A DNA stretch of 64,000 nucleotides from Acidimicrobiales bacterium (GTDB taxonomy: Bacteria; Actinomycetota; Acidimicrobiia; Acidimicrobiales; JAHWLA01): positions 1 to 64,000 of the forward strand of contig DATLNE010000012.1 in assembly GCA_035536915.1 (NCBI GenBank), in the 5' to 3' direction. A model generated the notes under the pieces. It had not been told where the DNA came from and searched no databases. It saw only the letters and a program-made list of their open reading frames with translations. The position numbers and the translations under genes are program-made. Each line of letters starts with the position of its first letter. Within the stretch, counting starts at the first letter, position 1. This document shows, in pieces, positions 36,666-44,343 of this stretch.

Positions 36666-36711
36666 GGACACCACGTCGGCAGCCGGAGGCCGACGCTGTA
36701 GCGCGCGCCCC

Positions 36712-37959
36712 TCAGGTGCCGGAGGGTTCGGGCAGCGCCGCCTCGCCCGCCACCGCGTCGGCTTCAGCTCGGACCTTGCGCCCGAGCCGGGCCAGCACGA
36801 CCGCACCGACCGCGCACATGCCCGCAGGCAAGCCGTAGCCGCCGCCGAACCCCCACCGGTCGGCGACCGCCCCCACGGCGTAGCCGCCGGTCGATGAGCC
36901 GATGTCGAAGAAGGCGGTGAACGAACCGACGGCGGCGCCCCGCTCGGTCTCCGGCACGCGGTCGACGGTGAGGGCCATGAGCGCAGGGAACACCAACGAG
37001 AAGCCCACCCCGAACCCGGCGACCCCAACGAAGGCCAGGGCGGGCGAGACCTGCAAGGCCATCAACGTCAGGCCCGCCACCGCCAGCACCATGCCAGGCA
37101 GGGCGACTTCCACTCGGCCGTACCGATCGGCCAGCCGCCCCGAGACCAAGCGCACCACCAACACGCTCAGGGCGAACGTCGCGTACAGCGGACCGGAGGT
37201 GGCCATCCCCATGCGCCGGGCGTACAGGGGCGAGAACGCGGTGATCGACGTGTAGCCCACCGCCGCGGTGATGATGACGACGCCAGGCCCCACGGCGGCG
37301 GGGTGCAGGAACCGGGCGAAGCCCCGTGGCGCCACCGCCTCCAGCCGGGCGGCGGCCGCCTCGGCCGAGCGCGTCTCGGGGAGGGCCAAGGCGACGACCA
37401 GGCACACGACGGCCGAGGTGCCGGCCGCAGCCCACGTCCACCCGAACCCCCGGCTGCTCACGATGGCCTCCCCGAGGGCAGGGCCGATGGCGAGCCCGCC
37501 GTACAGGAACAGGCTGAACCGGGCCAAGTACTCCGCCCGCCGGCCCTCCGGGGCGAGGTCGGTGGCCACCGTGGCCGCCGCCGTGTAGAAGCACGCCCCG
37601 GCCACTCCCTGTGCCAAACGCAGCGCCACCGCCACCGGCACGGCCCGGGCCAGGCCGAAGCCCGCCGAGGTGACGATGAGGATCAACGGTGCGGCGGCCA
37701 GGAACAACCGACGCCCCCGCTTGTCGATCTCGCGCCCCACCGTGGGCCGCAGCAGCACCGCCGACAACGAGAAGGCGCCGACGGTGAGCCCAACGGCGGA
37801 GCGGGACCCGCCGAGCTCGCCCGTGACGAACAGCGGCAGGGCCGACAAGTAGATGCCCATGGTGACGAACTGGAACAGCGTCGCCCCGCACAGCAGCCCG
37901 AATCGGAGCCCGTTGGACGGGGAGGCGGTGCGGGCCACCGTCCTAGGCTCGTCGGCCAT
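36712..37959 (-). CDS. MFS transporter
   Basis: The 415-residue protein has 12 predicted transmembrane helices and major-facilitator signatures: GREIDKRGRRLFL between helices 2 and 3 and GRLADRYGRVEVALPG in the second half. Similar proteins are often annotated as multidrug or sugar efflux systems; the substrate is unknown. The ATG 37959 start overlaps the ATG of the divergent ArsC-like gene within the palindrome CCATGG; GTG 37965 is an alternative that would overlap even more. No obvious promoter could be placed. Confidence 0.88.
   Translation of the reverse strand: MADEPRTVARTASPSNGLRFGLLCGATLFQFVTMGIYLSALPLFVTGELGGSRSAVGLTVGAFSLSAVLLRPTVGREIDKRGRRLFLAAAPLILIVTSAGFGLARAVPVAVALRLAQGVAGACFYTAAATVATDLAPEGRRAEYLARFSLFLYGGLAIGPALGEAIVSSRGFGWTWAAAGTSAVVCLVVALALPETRSAEAAAARLEAVAPRGFARFLHPAAVGPGVVIITAAVGYTSITAFSPLYARRMGMATSGPLYATFALSVLVVRLVSGRLADRYGRVEVALPGMVLAVAGLTLMALQVSPALAFVGVAGFGVGFSLVFPALMALTVDRVPETERGAAVGSFTAFFDIGSSTGGYAVGAVADRWGFGGGYGLPAGMCAVGAVVLARLGRKVRAEADAVAGEAALPEPSGT
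37944..37949 (+). promoter_or_regulatory. Putative -10 box (TAGGCT) of the ArsC-like gene
   Basis: Forward TAGGCT ends 8 nt before ATG 37958, inside the first codons of the divergent MFS gene. Confidence 0.38.
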
Positions 37960-38317
37960 GGACACGACCGTCTACTTCAATCCTCGGTGCTCGAAGTGCC
38001 GCACCACCCAAGGCATCCTGGCCGAGCAGGGGATCGAGGCCGACTACGTCCGCTACCTGGAGCAGGTGCCCACCCGCGAGGAGCTGGAGCGGGTCATGAA
38101 ACTGCTGGGCATCGACGACCCCCGGCAGATGATGCGCACCGGCGAGGACGTCTACGCCGAGCTGGGCCTGGCCGACGCCGACGCCGACGGCGACCGCCTC
38201 CTCGACGCCATGACAGAGCACCCCATCCTCATCGAGCGCCCCATCGTCATCCGGGGCGACCGGGCCGTGATCGCCCGACCCCCCGAACGCGTCCTCGACC
38301 TGTTGAGCGATCAGTAG
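37958..38317 (+). CDS. ArsC-like thioredoxin-fold protein (arsenate reductase family)
   Basis: A 119-residue ArsC/Spx-family protein. The active-site loop reads NPRCSKCRTT, a CxxC where classical ArsC has CSKSR. The conserved arginines of the ArsC pocket are present in QMMRTGEDVY and ERPIVIRGDRAVIARPPERV, and the C terminus fits. It may reduce arsenate with glutaredoxin or mycothiol, or act as a general thiol reductase. The divergent MFS gene is not an obvious arsenite pump. Confidence 0.85.
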   Translation: MDTTVYFNPRCSKCRTTQGILAEQGIEADYVRYLEQVPTREELERVMKLLGIDDPRQMMRTGEDVYAELGLADADADGDRLLDAMTEHPILIERPIVIRGDRAVIARPPERVLDLLSDQ

Positions 38318-39396
38318 CCCGGGGCGACCGGCGTCCAACTGCCGTCGCTCGACGGCCGGATCGTCCCCAACGAGTGGAACTCCTCCAGCGAGTCGTCGCG
38401 CCGCGGGTGCCCGTCGAGCGCGTGCTCGACCTCGCGCAAGGTGAGGGCCAGGTTTTGATTGCGACGCGGCCCCAGCGACTCGGCCTTGGCCCGCTCCCAC
38501 AGCCCACCCACGATCTCGGTCCCCGGCACCTTGCGCCCGTCCGACGTCACGAACGTGCGGTCGCGCATCTCGCTCAGCACCGTCTTCAGGTACGCCACAT
38601 GCGGCGCCTCGTCGGCCCTGATGTACGACACCAGCCGGGCCGCCTCGCCGTCGCCCGCCACCAGCGACGGGTCGGACAGCACCTCCTCGGCCCAGGCGAA
38701 CACGTGGTGGGCGCTGATCTCGATCAGCAGCAGGCTCGCCATGCGGGCGATGAGCATCTCCAGGTTGGCGTCGACGGCCGGGAACATGGGTTCGGGGATG
38801 ATCGGCCCCCGCGACCCGTTCGACGTGGTGATCCCCATGCGCTGGAGCATGACCTCGGTCTGGTCCTCGGTCACCGGGTGCTCGAAGGCCACGTCGCGCG
38901 CCGCGAACCACATCTGCTTGTGGCCGCCCTCGTCGCCGTAGCCCGCCTCGTCCCGTGCGTGCGCCTCGAACAGCCCGTTGTCGAGGTGCACCATGGCCGT
39001 GCCTTCCACCGGCTCGTCGAAGCACGCCTGGAAGTCGGGGATGAGTGAGTACCGGATCATGGCTCCGAACCCCTCGACGGTGCCGATGCGGGTGAGCGAC
39101 GAGATGATCGGCTCCGGCACGCCCTGCGCCAGCAGGAACTTCGCCTGGGCCACGTTGGGGTACGCCTCGGGCCACGACTCCAGCAGGATGTCGAGCAGGT
39201 CGGTGCCGAACTGGGCCCGGTGCTGCTCCTGCCAGGAGTGAATGGCCGGCCACCGGTTGCGGGTGCGGGGCGACACGTAGCGCCCCTCGGCATCGAACCC
39301 GCCATGGCAGCGCACGCCGCCGGCGACGAGCCGCTCGACGATCGGCTCGCTCTCCAGAAGATCCTGGCGCGCCCACTCCACCGCGACCGTGGTCAT
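38311..39396 (-). CDS. Uncharacterised ferritin-like (probable diiron) protein
   Basis: The 361-residue product is not a family I can name. Several ExxH pairs suggest a ferritin-like diiron centre: EGGHKQMW, EISAHHVFAWAEE and DEAPHVAYLKTVLSEM, all in helical context, together with acidic helices near QMGITT-type turns. A redox or oxygenase role is inferred. It is divergent from a TetR regulator and shares with it a symmetric operator, so it is the likely regulated target. ATG 39396 is 7 nt downstream of a TACACT -10 box. Confidence 0.6.
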   Translation of the reverse strand: MTTVAVEWARQDLLESEPIVERLVAGGVRCHGGFDAEGRYVSPRTRNRWPAIHSWQEQHRAQFGTDLLDILLESWPEAYPNVAQAKFLLAQGVPEPIISSLTRIGTVEGFGAMIRYSLIPDFQACFDEPVEGTAMVHLDNGLFEAHARDEAGYGDEGGHKQMWFAARDVAFEHPVTEDQTEVMLQRMGITTSNGSRGPIIPEPMFPAVDANLEMLIARMASLLLIEISAHHVFAWAEEVLSDPSLVAGDGEAARLVSYIRADEAPHVAYLKTVLSEMRDRTFVTSDGRKVPGTEIVGGLWERAKAESLGPRRNQNLALTLREVEHALDGHPRRDDSLEEFHSLGTIRPSSDGSWTPVAPGY

Positions 39397-39402
39397 CTTC
39401 CT

Positions 39403-39428
39403 AAGTGTAAACTCGTGCGTATACACTT
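39403..39428. promoter_or_regulatory. TetR operator whose two arms are also the -10 boxes of both divergent genes
   Basis: The arms AAGTGTAAAC (39403-39412) and GTATACACTT (39419-39428) form an inverted repeat, 9 of 10 bases matching, with a 6-nt spacer. The left arm read on the reverse strand gives TACACT 7 nt before ATG 39396; the right arm gives TACACT 7 nt before GTG 39435. A repressor bound here would cover both -10 boxes. Confidence 0.65.
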
Positions 39429-39434
39429 GGCAAG

Positions 39435-40034
39435 GTGAACGTGCCGCAAGTCACCCGCCAACTGCTCCCCAGAGCGGAGCGCCGTGCGGCCATCCTCAAG
39501 GCAGCAGCGACCGCATTCGCCCACAAGGGGTTCGCCGCCACCTCCATGGACGACGTGGCCGCCGAAGCGGGCATCACCAAGCTGATCGTCTACCGCCACT
39601 TCGCCTCCAAAGAGGAGCTGTACGAGGCCGTGCTCGAACGGGTCTCGAAGCGCTTGGCCGAGGAGTTCGTGGCGGGCCTCGACCAGCACCCGCCCCGGGG
39701 TGTGGGGGTGCGCACGCTGCTCACCGTCGCCCGCGAGGACCCCGACGGCTTCGTCCTCCTGTGGCGTCACGCCGCCCGCGAACCGCAGTTCGCCGAGCAC
39801 GCCGAGCGCTTCCGCCAACAAGCGGTCAAAGTCGCCGTCGCCATGCTGTCGCAGCGCGCACTGGGCGGCGATCGGCGCCGCAAGCGGTGGGCGGCCGAAG
39901 CGCTGATGTCGTGGCTGGTCGACGCCGTGGTCCACTGGCTGGAAGAGGGCACCGCCGATCGTGACGACGAACTCATCGAGCTCGTCTCCCGCTCGCTGCC
40001 CGCCATGATCACCGCCTGGTCCGAGGTCGACTGA
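39435..40034 (+). CDS. TetR family transcriptional regulator
   Basis: A 199-residue regulator with the N-terminal TetR helix-turn-helix (ILKAAATAFAHKGFAATSMDDVAAEAGITKLIVYRHFASKEELYEAVLERV) and a helical ligand-binding C-terminal domain. GTG 39435 is supported by a TACACT box 7 nt upstream. It almost certainly represses itself and the divergent ferritin-like gene through the operator between them. The ligand is unknown. Confidence 0.92.
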   Translation: MNVPQVTRQLLPRAERRAAILKAAATAFAHKGFAATSMDDVAAEAGITKLIVYRHFASKEELYEAVLERVSKRLAEEFVAGLDQHPPRGVGVRTLLTVAREDPDGFVLLWRHAAREPQFAEHAERFRQQAVKVAVAMLSQRALGGDRRRKRWAAEALMSWLVDAVVHWLEEGTADRDDELIELVSRSLPAMITAWSEVD

Positions 40035-40041
40035 ACGCCTT

Positions 40042-40063
40042 CCGAACGTCTGTTCGATACAAT
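40042..40063 (+). promoter_or_regulatory. LexA-type SOS box and -10 hexamer of the radical-SAM gene
   Basis: CGAAC-GTCT-GTTCG (40043-40056) matches the actinobacterial/Bacillus-type LexA box, with C in place of the first T of TCGAAC. TACAAT at 40058-40063 is a near-consensus -10, ending 6 nt before ATG 40070. LexA bound here would block the promoter, so DNA-damage induction is predicted. Confidence 0.62.
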
Positions 40064-40069
40064 CGTGGC

Positions 40070-41146
40070 ATGCCCTCGGAGACCAAGCTCCGCTGGAAGC
40101 TGGCCGACGACCAGCTCGGCCAAGGCGCCTTCTTCGACGACGAGGAACTGGTCGAGCGTCACGTCGGCACAGGCGAGTTCCGCGGCCTGGAGTTCCTCCA
40201 CGTCAACGCCCGCCGCATCGTCAACGAGGTGCCCGCCGCCTCCCGCATGCCCTTCCGCTACACCATCAACGCCTACCGGGGCTGCAGCCACGCCTGCACC
40301 TACTGCTTCGCCCGCCCGACCCACGAGTACCTCGGCCTCGATATCGGCGCCGACTTCGACAGCAAGATCGTCGTCAAGGTCAACGCCGTCGAACGCCTGC
40401 GCGCCGAACTGCGCTCGCCCAAGTGGCAGGGCGACCACATCGCCATGGGCACCAACACCGACCCCTACCAACGCTGCGAGGGCAAGTACCACCTGACGCG
40501 CGGCATCCTGCGCGTGCTGGCCGAGGCTCGCAACGACTTCTCCATCCTCACCAAGTCGACGCTCATCCTGCGCGACCTCGACCTCCTCGTCGCCGCCGCC
40601 GAGCGAACCCAGGTGCGCATCAACTTCTCCATCGGCACCCTCGACGAAGCGGTCTGGAAAGCCACCGAACCGGGCACGCCGCACCCCTGCCGTCGCGTGG
40701 AGGCAGTGCGCAAGCTGAACGACGCGGGCATCCCCTGCGGGGTCCTCGTCGCCCCCGTCCTGCCCGGCATCTCCGACGGCGACGACCAGCTGCGTGAGGT
40801 GGTGACTGCATGCGTCGGCGCAGGCGCCGTGTCGCTGTCGGCCATGTCGCTCCACCTGCGCCCCGGCGTCCGCGAACACTTTCTGGCCCGGCTGGCCGAG
40901 CAACGTCCCGACTTGGTCGACGAGTACCGCCGCCGCTACAAGGGCGCCTACCTCCCCAAGAAGGAGCAGGAGGCGCTGACCGCCCGGGTGGGCGACCTCG
41001 TCGCCCAAGCGGGCGGGCTGCCGCGCAACCGGCCCCGGCCGCTGTTCGCCGAGTCGCCTTCCGACGTCACCGAAGCCCGCCGCCGAACAGGCGCAGCACC
41101 GACGACGCCGACCGCCGAGGTCGAGCAACTGGGACTCGGCGTCTGA
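40070..41146 (+). CDS. Rv2578c-family radical SAM protein (spore photoproduct lyase-like)
   Basis: The 358-residue protein has the radical SAM cysteine motif in YRGCSHACTYCFARPTHEYLGL (Cx3Cx2C) and the conserved MGTNTDPYQRCEGKYHLTRGIL, FSILTKSTLILRDLDLL and SFSIGTLDE-like segment NFSIGTLDEAVWKATEPGTP. These fit the Rv2578c family, related to spore photoproduct lyase; the exact reaction is unknown. The LexA-type box and leaderless -10 just upstream suggest SOS control, and the YcaQ-type glycosylase ends 1 nt after its stop. A DNA repair role is inferred. Confidence 0.88.
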   Translation: MPSETKLRWKLADDQLGQGAFFDDEELVERHVGTGEFRGLEFLHVNARRIVNEVPAASRMPFRYTINAYRGCSHACTYCFARPTHEYLGLDIGADFDSKIVVKVNAVERLRAELRSPKWQGDHIAMGTNTDPYQRCEGKYHLTRGILRVLAEARNDFSILTKSTLILRDLDLLVAAAERTQVRINFSIGTLDEAVWKATEPGTPHPCRRVEAVRKLNDAGIPCGVLVAPVLPGISDGDDQLREVVTACVGAGAVSLSAMSLHLRPGVREHFLARLAEQRPDLVDEYRRRYKGAYLPKKEQEALTARVGDLVAQAGGLPRNRPRPLFAESPSDVTEARRRTGAAPTTPTAEVEQLGLGV

Positions 41147-41147
41147 C

Positions 41148-42290
41148 TCAAGCCAGCGCGGCCTGCAGCGGAGCCAGCACGGCAGTCGGCGTGACCCGCT
41201 CGACCACCACGTCGTCGCAGCCGACCCAAGCGGCTGCTTCCCGCAACGCCACGGCCAAGGCGTCCACCGCTCCCGTGGCTACTGAGACCTGCCGAGCCAC
41301 CAACGTCCGCCCCGACCGGGCCGGGTCGACGCGGCCCACCAGCCGGCCCCCGGCCAACAGCGGCATGGTGAAGTACCCGTGCACGCGCAGCGGCTTGGGC
41401 ACGTACGCCTCCAGCTTGTGCTCGAACCCGAACACCCGCAGGGTGCGCGCCCGGTCCCACACCAGCGAGTCGAACGGCGACAGCAACGTCGTGCGGTGCC
41501 TGCCCCGTTCGCCCAGCCGGGCCAACGCGCCAGGGTCGGCCCACGCCGCCTCCGGCCACCCCGCCACCGACACCGGCACCAACCCGCTGTCGGGCAAGGC
41601 CCCCTGCACGTCGACGACCTTGAGCCGGTAGTAGTCGGCCAGGTCTCGCACGGTCGCCACGCCCAACCGGGCTGCCGCCCGCTGCACCAACTGCACCCGG
41701 CACTCGTGGTCGTCGGGCTCCGCGTCCAGCAGCGCCGCCGGCACCACCCGCTCGGGCAGGTCGTAGACGCGCTTCCACCCCCGCCGTTCGACGCACACCA
41801 CCTCACCCCACGCCAGCATGCGCTCCACGGCGATCTTCACCTCCGACCAGTCCCACCACGGCCCCCCTCGTTTGGCACCGCCCAACTCGGTGGCGGTGCA
41901 GGGCCCGTCGGCCAGCCGGTCGCGCACGATGGCGAGCGCGGTGGCCGACACCTCCCGCGACCAGTCGTAGTCGTGGTAGCGGCGCCGACGGGCGGCGAAC
42001 CACGGCCAGTCCTCCATCGGCAGTACCGAGGCGGCATGGGCCCAGTACTCGAAGGCCCGAGGCGGCGCGCCCCAGTACGCCGACTCCACGGCAGCCCGGC
42101 CCACTGCGCCCAGGCGCGCGTAGGCCACCAGCTCGTGCGACCGGGCCAGCACGGAGATCGTGTCGAGCTGCACGGCACCGAGCAGTCGCAGCACGCCCTC
42201 CACGCCCGTGCGCCGGTCGACCGCACCGAGTACGCCTTGTGCGCGCAAGAAGGCGCGCCGCGCCTCGTCGGCGGAGAGGAGATCGGCCAC
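41148..42290 (-). CDS. YcaQ/AlkX-like winged-helix DNA glycosylase
   Basis: The 380-residue HTH_42 family protein contains the catalytic-type motif in GAVQLDTISVLARSHELV (Gln-Leu-Asp, the QxD form of YcaQ/AlkX), the YWAHAASVLP region, LADYYRL, and SPFDSLVWDRARTLRVFGFEHKLEAYVP. E. coli YcaQ unhooks interstrand DNA crosslinks. GTG 42290 is chosen since TACGAT ends 6 nt upstream. It is convergent with the SOS-boxed radical-SAM gene and divergent from an SDR gene with 24 nt between starts. Confidence 0.88.
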   Translation of the reverse strand: MADLLSADEARRAFLRAQGVLGAVDRRTGVEGVLRLLGAVQLDTISVLARSHELVAYARLGAVGRAAVESAYWGAPPRAFEYWAHAASVLPMEDWPWFAARRRRYHDYDWSREVSATALAIVRDRLADGPCTATELGGAKRGGPWWDWSEVKIAVERMLAWGEVVCVERRGWKRVYDLPERVVPAALLDAEPDDHECRVQLVQRAAARLGVATVRDLADYYRLKVVDVQGALPDSGLVPVSVAGWPEAAWADPGALARLGERGRHRTTLLSPFDSLVWDRARTLRVFGFEHKLEAYVPKPLRVHGYFTMPLLAGGRLVGRVDPARSGRTLVARQVSVATGAVDALAVALREAAAWVGCDDVVVERVTPTAVLAPLQAALA

Positions 42291-42296
42291 CGCCGG

Positions 42297-42306
42297 ATCG
42301 TAGAGT
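42297..42306. promoter_or_regulatory. Bidirectional promoter: two -10 boxes sharing one TA
   Basis: ATCGTAGAGT reads TAGAGT forward (42301-42306, 8 nt before ATG 42315) and TACGAT in reverse (42302-42297, 6 nt before GTG 42290). The central TA at 42301-42302 serves both strands. Confidence 0.55.
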
Positions 42307-42314
42307 CGCCGGCC

Positions 42315-43064
42315 ATGTTCTCCCTCGAAGATCGCGTCGCAGTCGTGACCGGTGCCTCCAGCGGACTCGGTGTGCAGATGGCCCGTGCCCTGCACGGCGC
42401 CGGCGCGCAGGTGGTCGTCGCCGCCCGCCGCGCCGACCGGCTGGAAGCGCTGGCGGCCGAGCTGCCGGGCAGCCTCGCCGTGCAGTGCGACGTCGTCTCC
42501 GACGACGACTGCGAGGCATTGGTCGCCCGCGTCCTCGACGCCTACGGGCGCATCGACGTGCTGGTCAACAACGCGGGCATCGGCGACAAGGTGCCCGCCG
42601 AGGACGAGCCCCGGGAGATGTTCCGGAACGTGGTTGCCGTCAACCTCGAAGCCGTCTTCGTCCTGTCGCAGCTCGTCGGCCGCCACATGCTCGAACGGGG
42701 CTCCGGGTCGATCGTCAATATCGCATCCGTGCTCGGCTTGGTCGGCGTGGGCCAGATCCCGCAAGCGGGCTACGCGGCGAGCAAGGGCGCCGTCGTCAAC
42801 CTCACCCGCGAGCTCGCCGCCCAGTGGGCCCGCCGTGGCGTGCGCGTCAACGCCATCGCGCCGGGTTGGTTCCCCAGCGAGATGACCGGCGACATGACCA
42901 CCGACGAAGACAGGGGCCTGCGCTGGATTCGCACAAAGGTCCCCATGGGCCGCCCTGGCCGTGAGCACGAGCTCGACGGCGCCCTGCTGTTCCTGGCCGG
43001 CGACGCATCGACCTACGTCACCGGCCAGACCATCGTCGTCGACGGCGGCTACACCGTGGTCTAA
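42315..43064 (+). CDS. Short-chain dehydrogenase/reductase (SDR)
   Basis: A classical SDR of 249 residues: TGASSGLG nucleotide-binding motif near residue 14, NNAGIG, catalytic Ser in SIVNIASV, YAASKG (Tyr/Lys), and the C-terminal TYVTGQTIVVDGGYTVV. It would oxidise or reduce an alcohol/ketone with NAD(P); the substrate is unknown. The stop overlaps the convergent quinone oxidoreductase stop (CTAA shared). The leaderless box TAGAGT supports ATG 42315. Confidence 0.93.
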   Translation: MFSLEDRVAVVTGASSGLGVQMARALHGAGAQVVVAARRADRLEALAAELPGSLAVQCDVVSDDDCEALVARVLDAYGRIDVLVNNAGIGDKVPAEDEPREMFRNVVAVNLEAVFVLSQLVGRHMLERGSGSIVNIASVLGLVGVGQIPQAGYAASKGAVVNLTRELAAQWARRGVRVNAIAPGWFPSEMTGDMTTDEDRGLRWIRTKVPMGRPGREHELDGALLFLAGDASTYVTGQTIVVDGGYTVV

Positions 43065-44002
43065 GGAGCAAGGACGATCTTGCCGAGCTTGCCGCCCGCC
43101 GCGAACCGCTCGTAGGCGGCGGCCACCTCGTCGAGGGGGTAGGTCGCCACCAGCGGCACCCGGTGGCGGCCCTCCTCGAACAACGGCAGCACGTGCGCCT
43201 CCATGCGCCGTGCCGCGTCGGCTTTCTGCTCCAAGGGCCGGGCTCGCAACGTCGACGCGGTGATGCGGGCCCGCTTGGCCATCAGCGCCAACAGGTTCAC
43301 TTCCGCCGACGCCCCGCCGCCCACGCCGATGACGACGATGCGCCCGCCCGGAGCCAGCGCCTCCACGTTGCCTGCCATGTTCGGCCCGCCGATCAGTTCG
43401 AGCACGACATCGAACGGCCCGGCGCCGACGAAGTCCTCGGGCGCCACCACGACCGATGCGCCCAATGCCTGCACCTCGCCGCGCAACGCCTCGTTGCGCA
43501 CCGACGCCACCACTCGGGCGCCCGCCGCCGCGGCGAGGTGCACCGCCGCTGTGCCGACGCCGCCTGCCGCACCCGAGATGCACACCCGTTCGCCCATCGA
43601 CAGCCCGCACTGGGTGAACAGGGCGTCGTGCGCCGTCATGTAGGCCTCAGGGATGGCGCCCGCCTCCTCCCACGACAACCCCTCCGGCACGGGCATCAGC
43701 GCCCGCTCGTGGACCACCGCCCATTCGGCCTGGCCCCCGCCCGCCACCACCGCCATGACGCGGTCGCCGGGCGAGAACCGCAGGGCATCGCGCCCCACGG
43801 CCACCACTTCGCCCGCCAGCTCCAAGCCGGGGATGTCGGCGGGCACGCCGGGCGGCGCCGGGTAGAAGCCCTTGGCCTGCAGCAGGTCGGCGTTGTTGAC
43901 CCCCGCGGCGCGCACCCGCACCAGCACCTCGCCCACGCCGGGCTCGGGGTCGGGGTGTTCGGCCACCGCTACTGCGCCGTCGCTGATCGTCACCGCTCGC
44001 AC
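43061..44002 (-). CDS. NADPH:quinone oxidoreductase-like zinc-independent MDR protein
   Basis: The 313-residue medium-chain dehydrogenase/reductase has RVRAAGVNNADLLQAKGFYPAPPGVPADIPGLELAGEVVAVG, EAGAIPEAYMTAHDALF, and the Rossmann motif SGAAGGVGTAAVHLAAAAGARVVA. The zinc-binding residues of alcohol dehydrogenases are absent, fitting the QOR/PIG3 branch. GTG 44002 is supported by a TATGGT box 6 nt upstream. Confidence 0.9.
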   Translation of the reverse strand: MRAVTISDGAVAVAEHPDPEPGVGEVLVRVRAAGVNNADLLQAKGFYPAPPGVPADIPGLELAGEVVAVGRDALRFSPGDRVMAVVAGGGQAEWAVVHERALMPVPEGLSWEEAGAIPEAYMTAHDALFTQCGLSMGERVCISGAAGGVGTAAVHLAAAAGARVVASVRNEALRGEVQALGASVVVAPEDFVGAGPFDVVLELIGGPNMAGNVEALAPGGRIVVIGVGGGASAEVNLLALMAKRARITASTLRARPLEQKADAARRMEAHVLPLFEEGRHRVPLVATYPLDEVAAAYERFAAGGKLGKIVLAP

Positions 44003-44008
44003 CGCCGC

Positions 44009-44014
44009 ACCATA
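44009..44014 (-). promoter_or_regulatory. Putative -10 box (TATGGT) of the quinone oxidoreductase gene
   Basis: Reverse-strand TATGGT ends 6 nt before GTG 44002, the leaderless pattern. Confidence 0.4.
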
Positions 44015-44082
44015 GGGAAATCCGCCGATTGCTACGAGTTCGCTGTAGAAGACGCCTGCGGAAAAGAACTCAATGACTAGCT

Positions 44083-44343
44083 GTGGGGGAAGGACGCCGC
44101 GGGGTCGACGAGCTGCTGCAGAAGCTCGCCCTTCGCGTGCGCCGACGCCGCAAGGAGTTGGGCCTCTCCCAGGAGGCGCTGGCCCTCAAGGCAGGCCTCC
44201 AACGCTCGCATGTCGGCCATGTCGAACAGGCCAAAAGAGACGTGAGGTTCTCCACCTTGGTGAAGCTCGCCTTTGCACTGGGCATCGACCTCGGCGAGTT
44301 GCTCAAGGGGATCGAGCTAACCCACCCGCCCGACGCCCGCTAG
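44083..44343 (+). CDS. XRE family helix-turn-helix regulator
   Basis: An 86-residue protein that is almost entirely one Cro/C1-type HTH: VRRRRKELGLSQEALALKAGLQRSHVGHVEQAKRDVRFSTLVKLAFALGIDLGELLKG. An in-frame TGA at 44074 leaves GTG 44083 as the earliest start. Its target is unknown. The last 27 nt overlap the end of the convergent NlpC/P60 gene, so the two transcripts are antisense there. Confidence 0.88.
   Translation: MGEGRRGVDELLQKLALRVRRRRKELGLSQEALALKAGLQRSHVGHVEQAKRDVRFSTLVKLAFALGIDLGELLKGIELTHPPDAR

Noticed and set aside
42316-43610. Upstream extension of the YcaQ-like reverse ORF
   Set aside because: It is antisense to the SDR gene; the winged-helix protein begins at GTG 42290.
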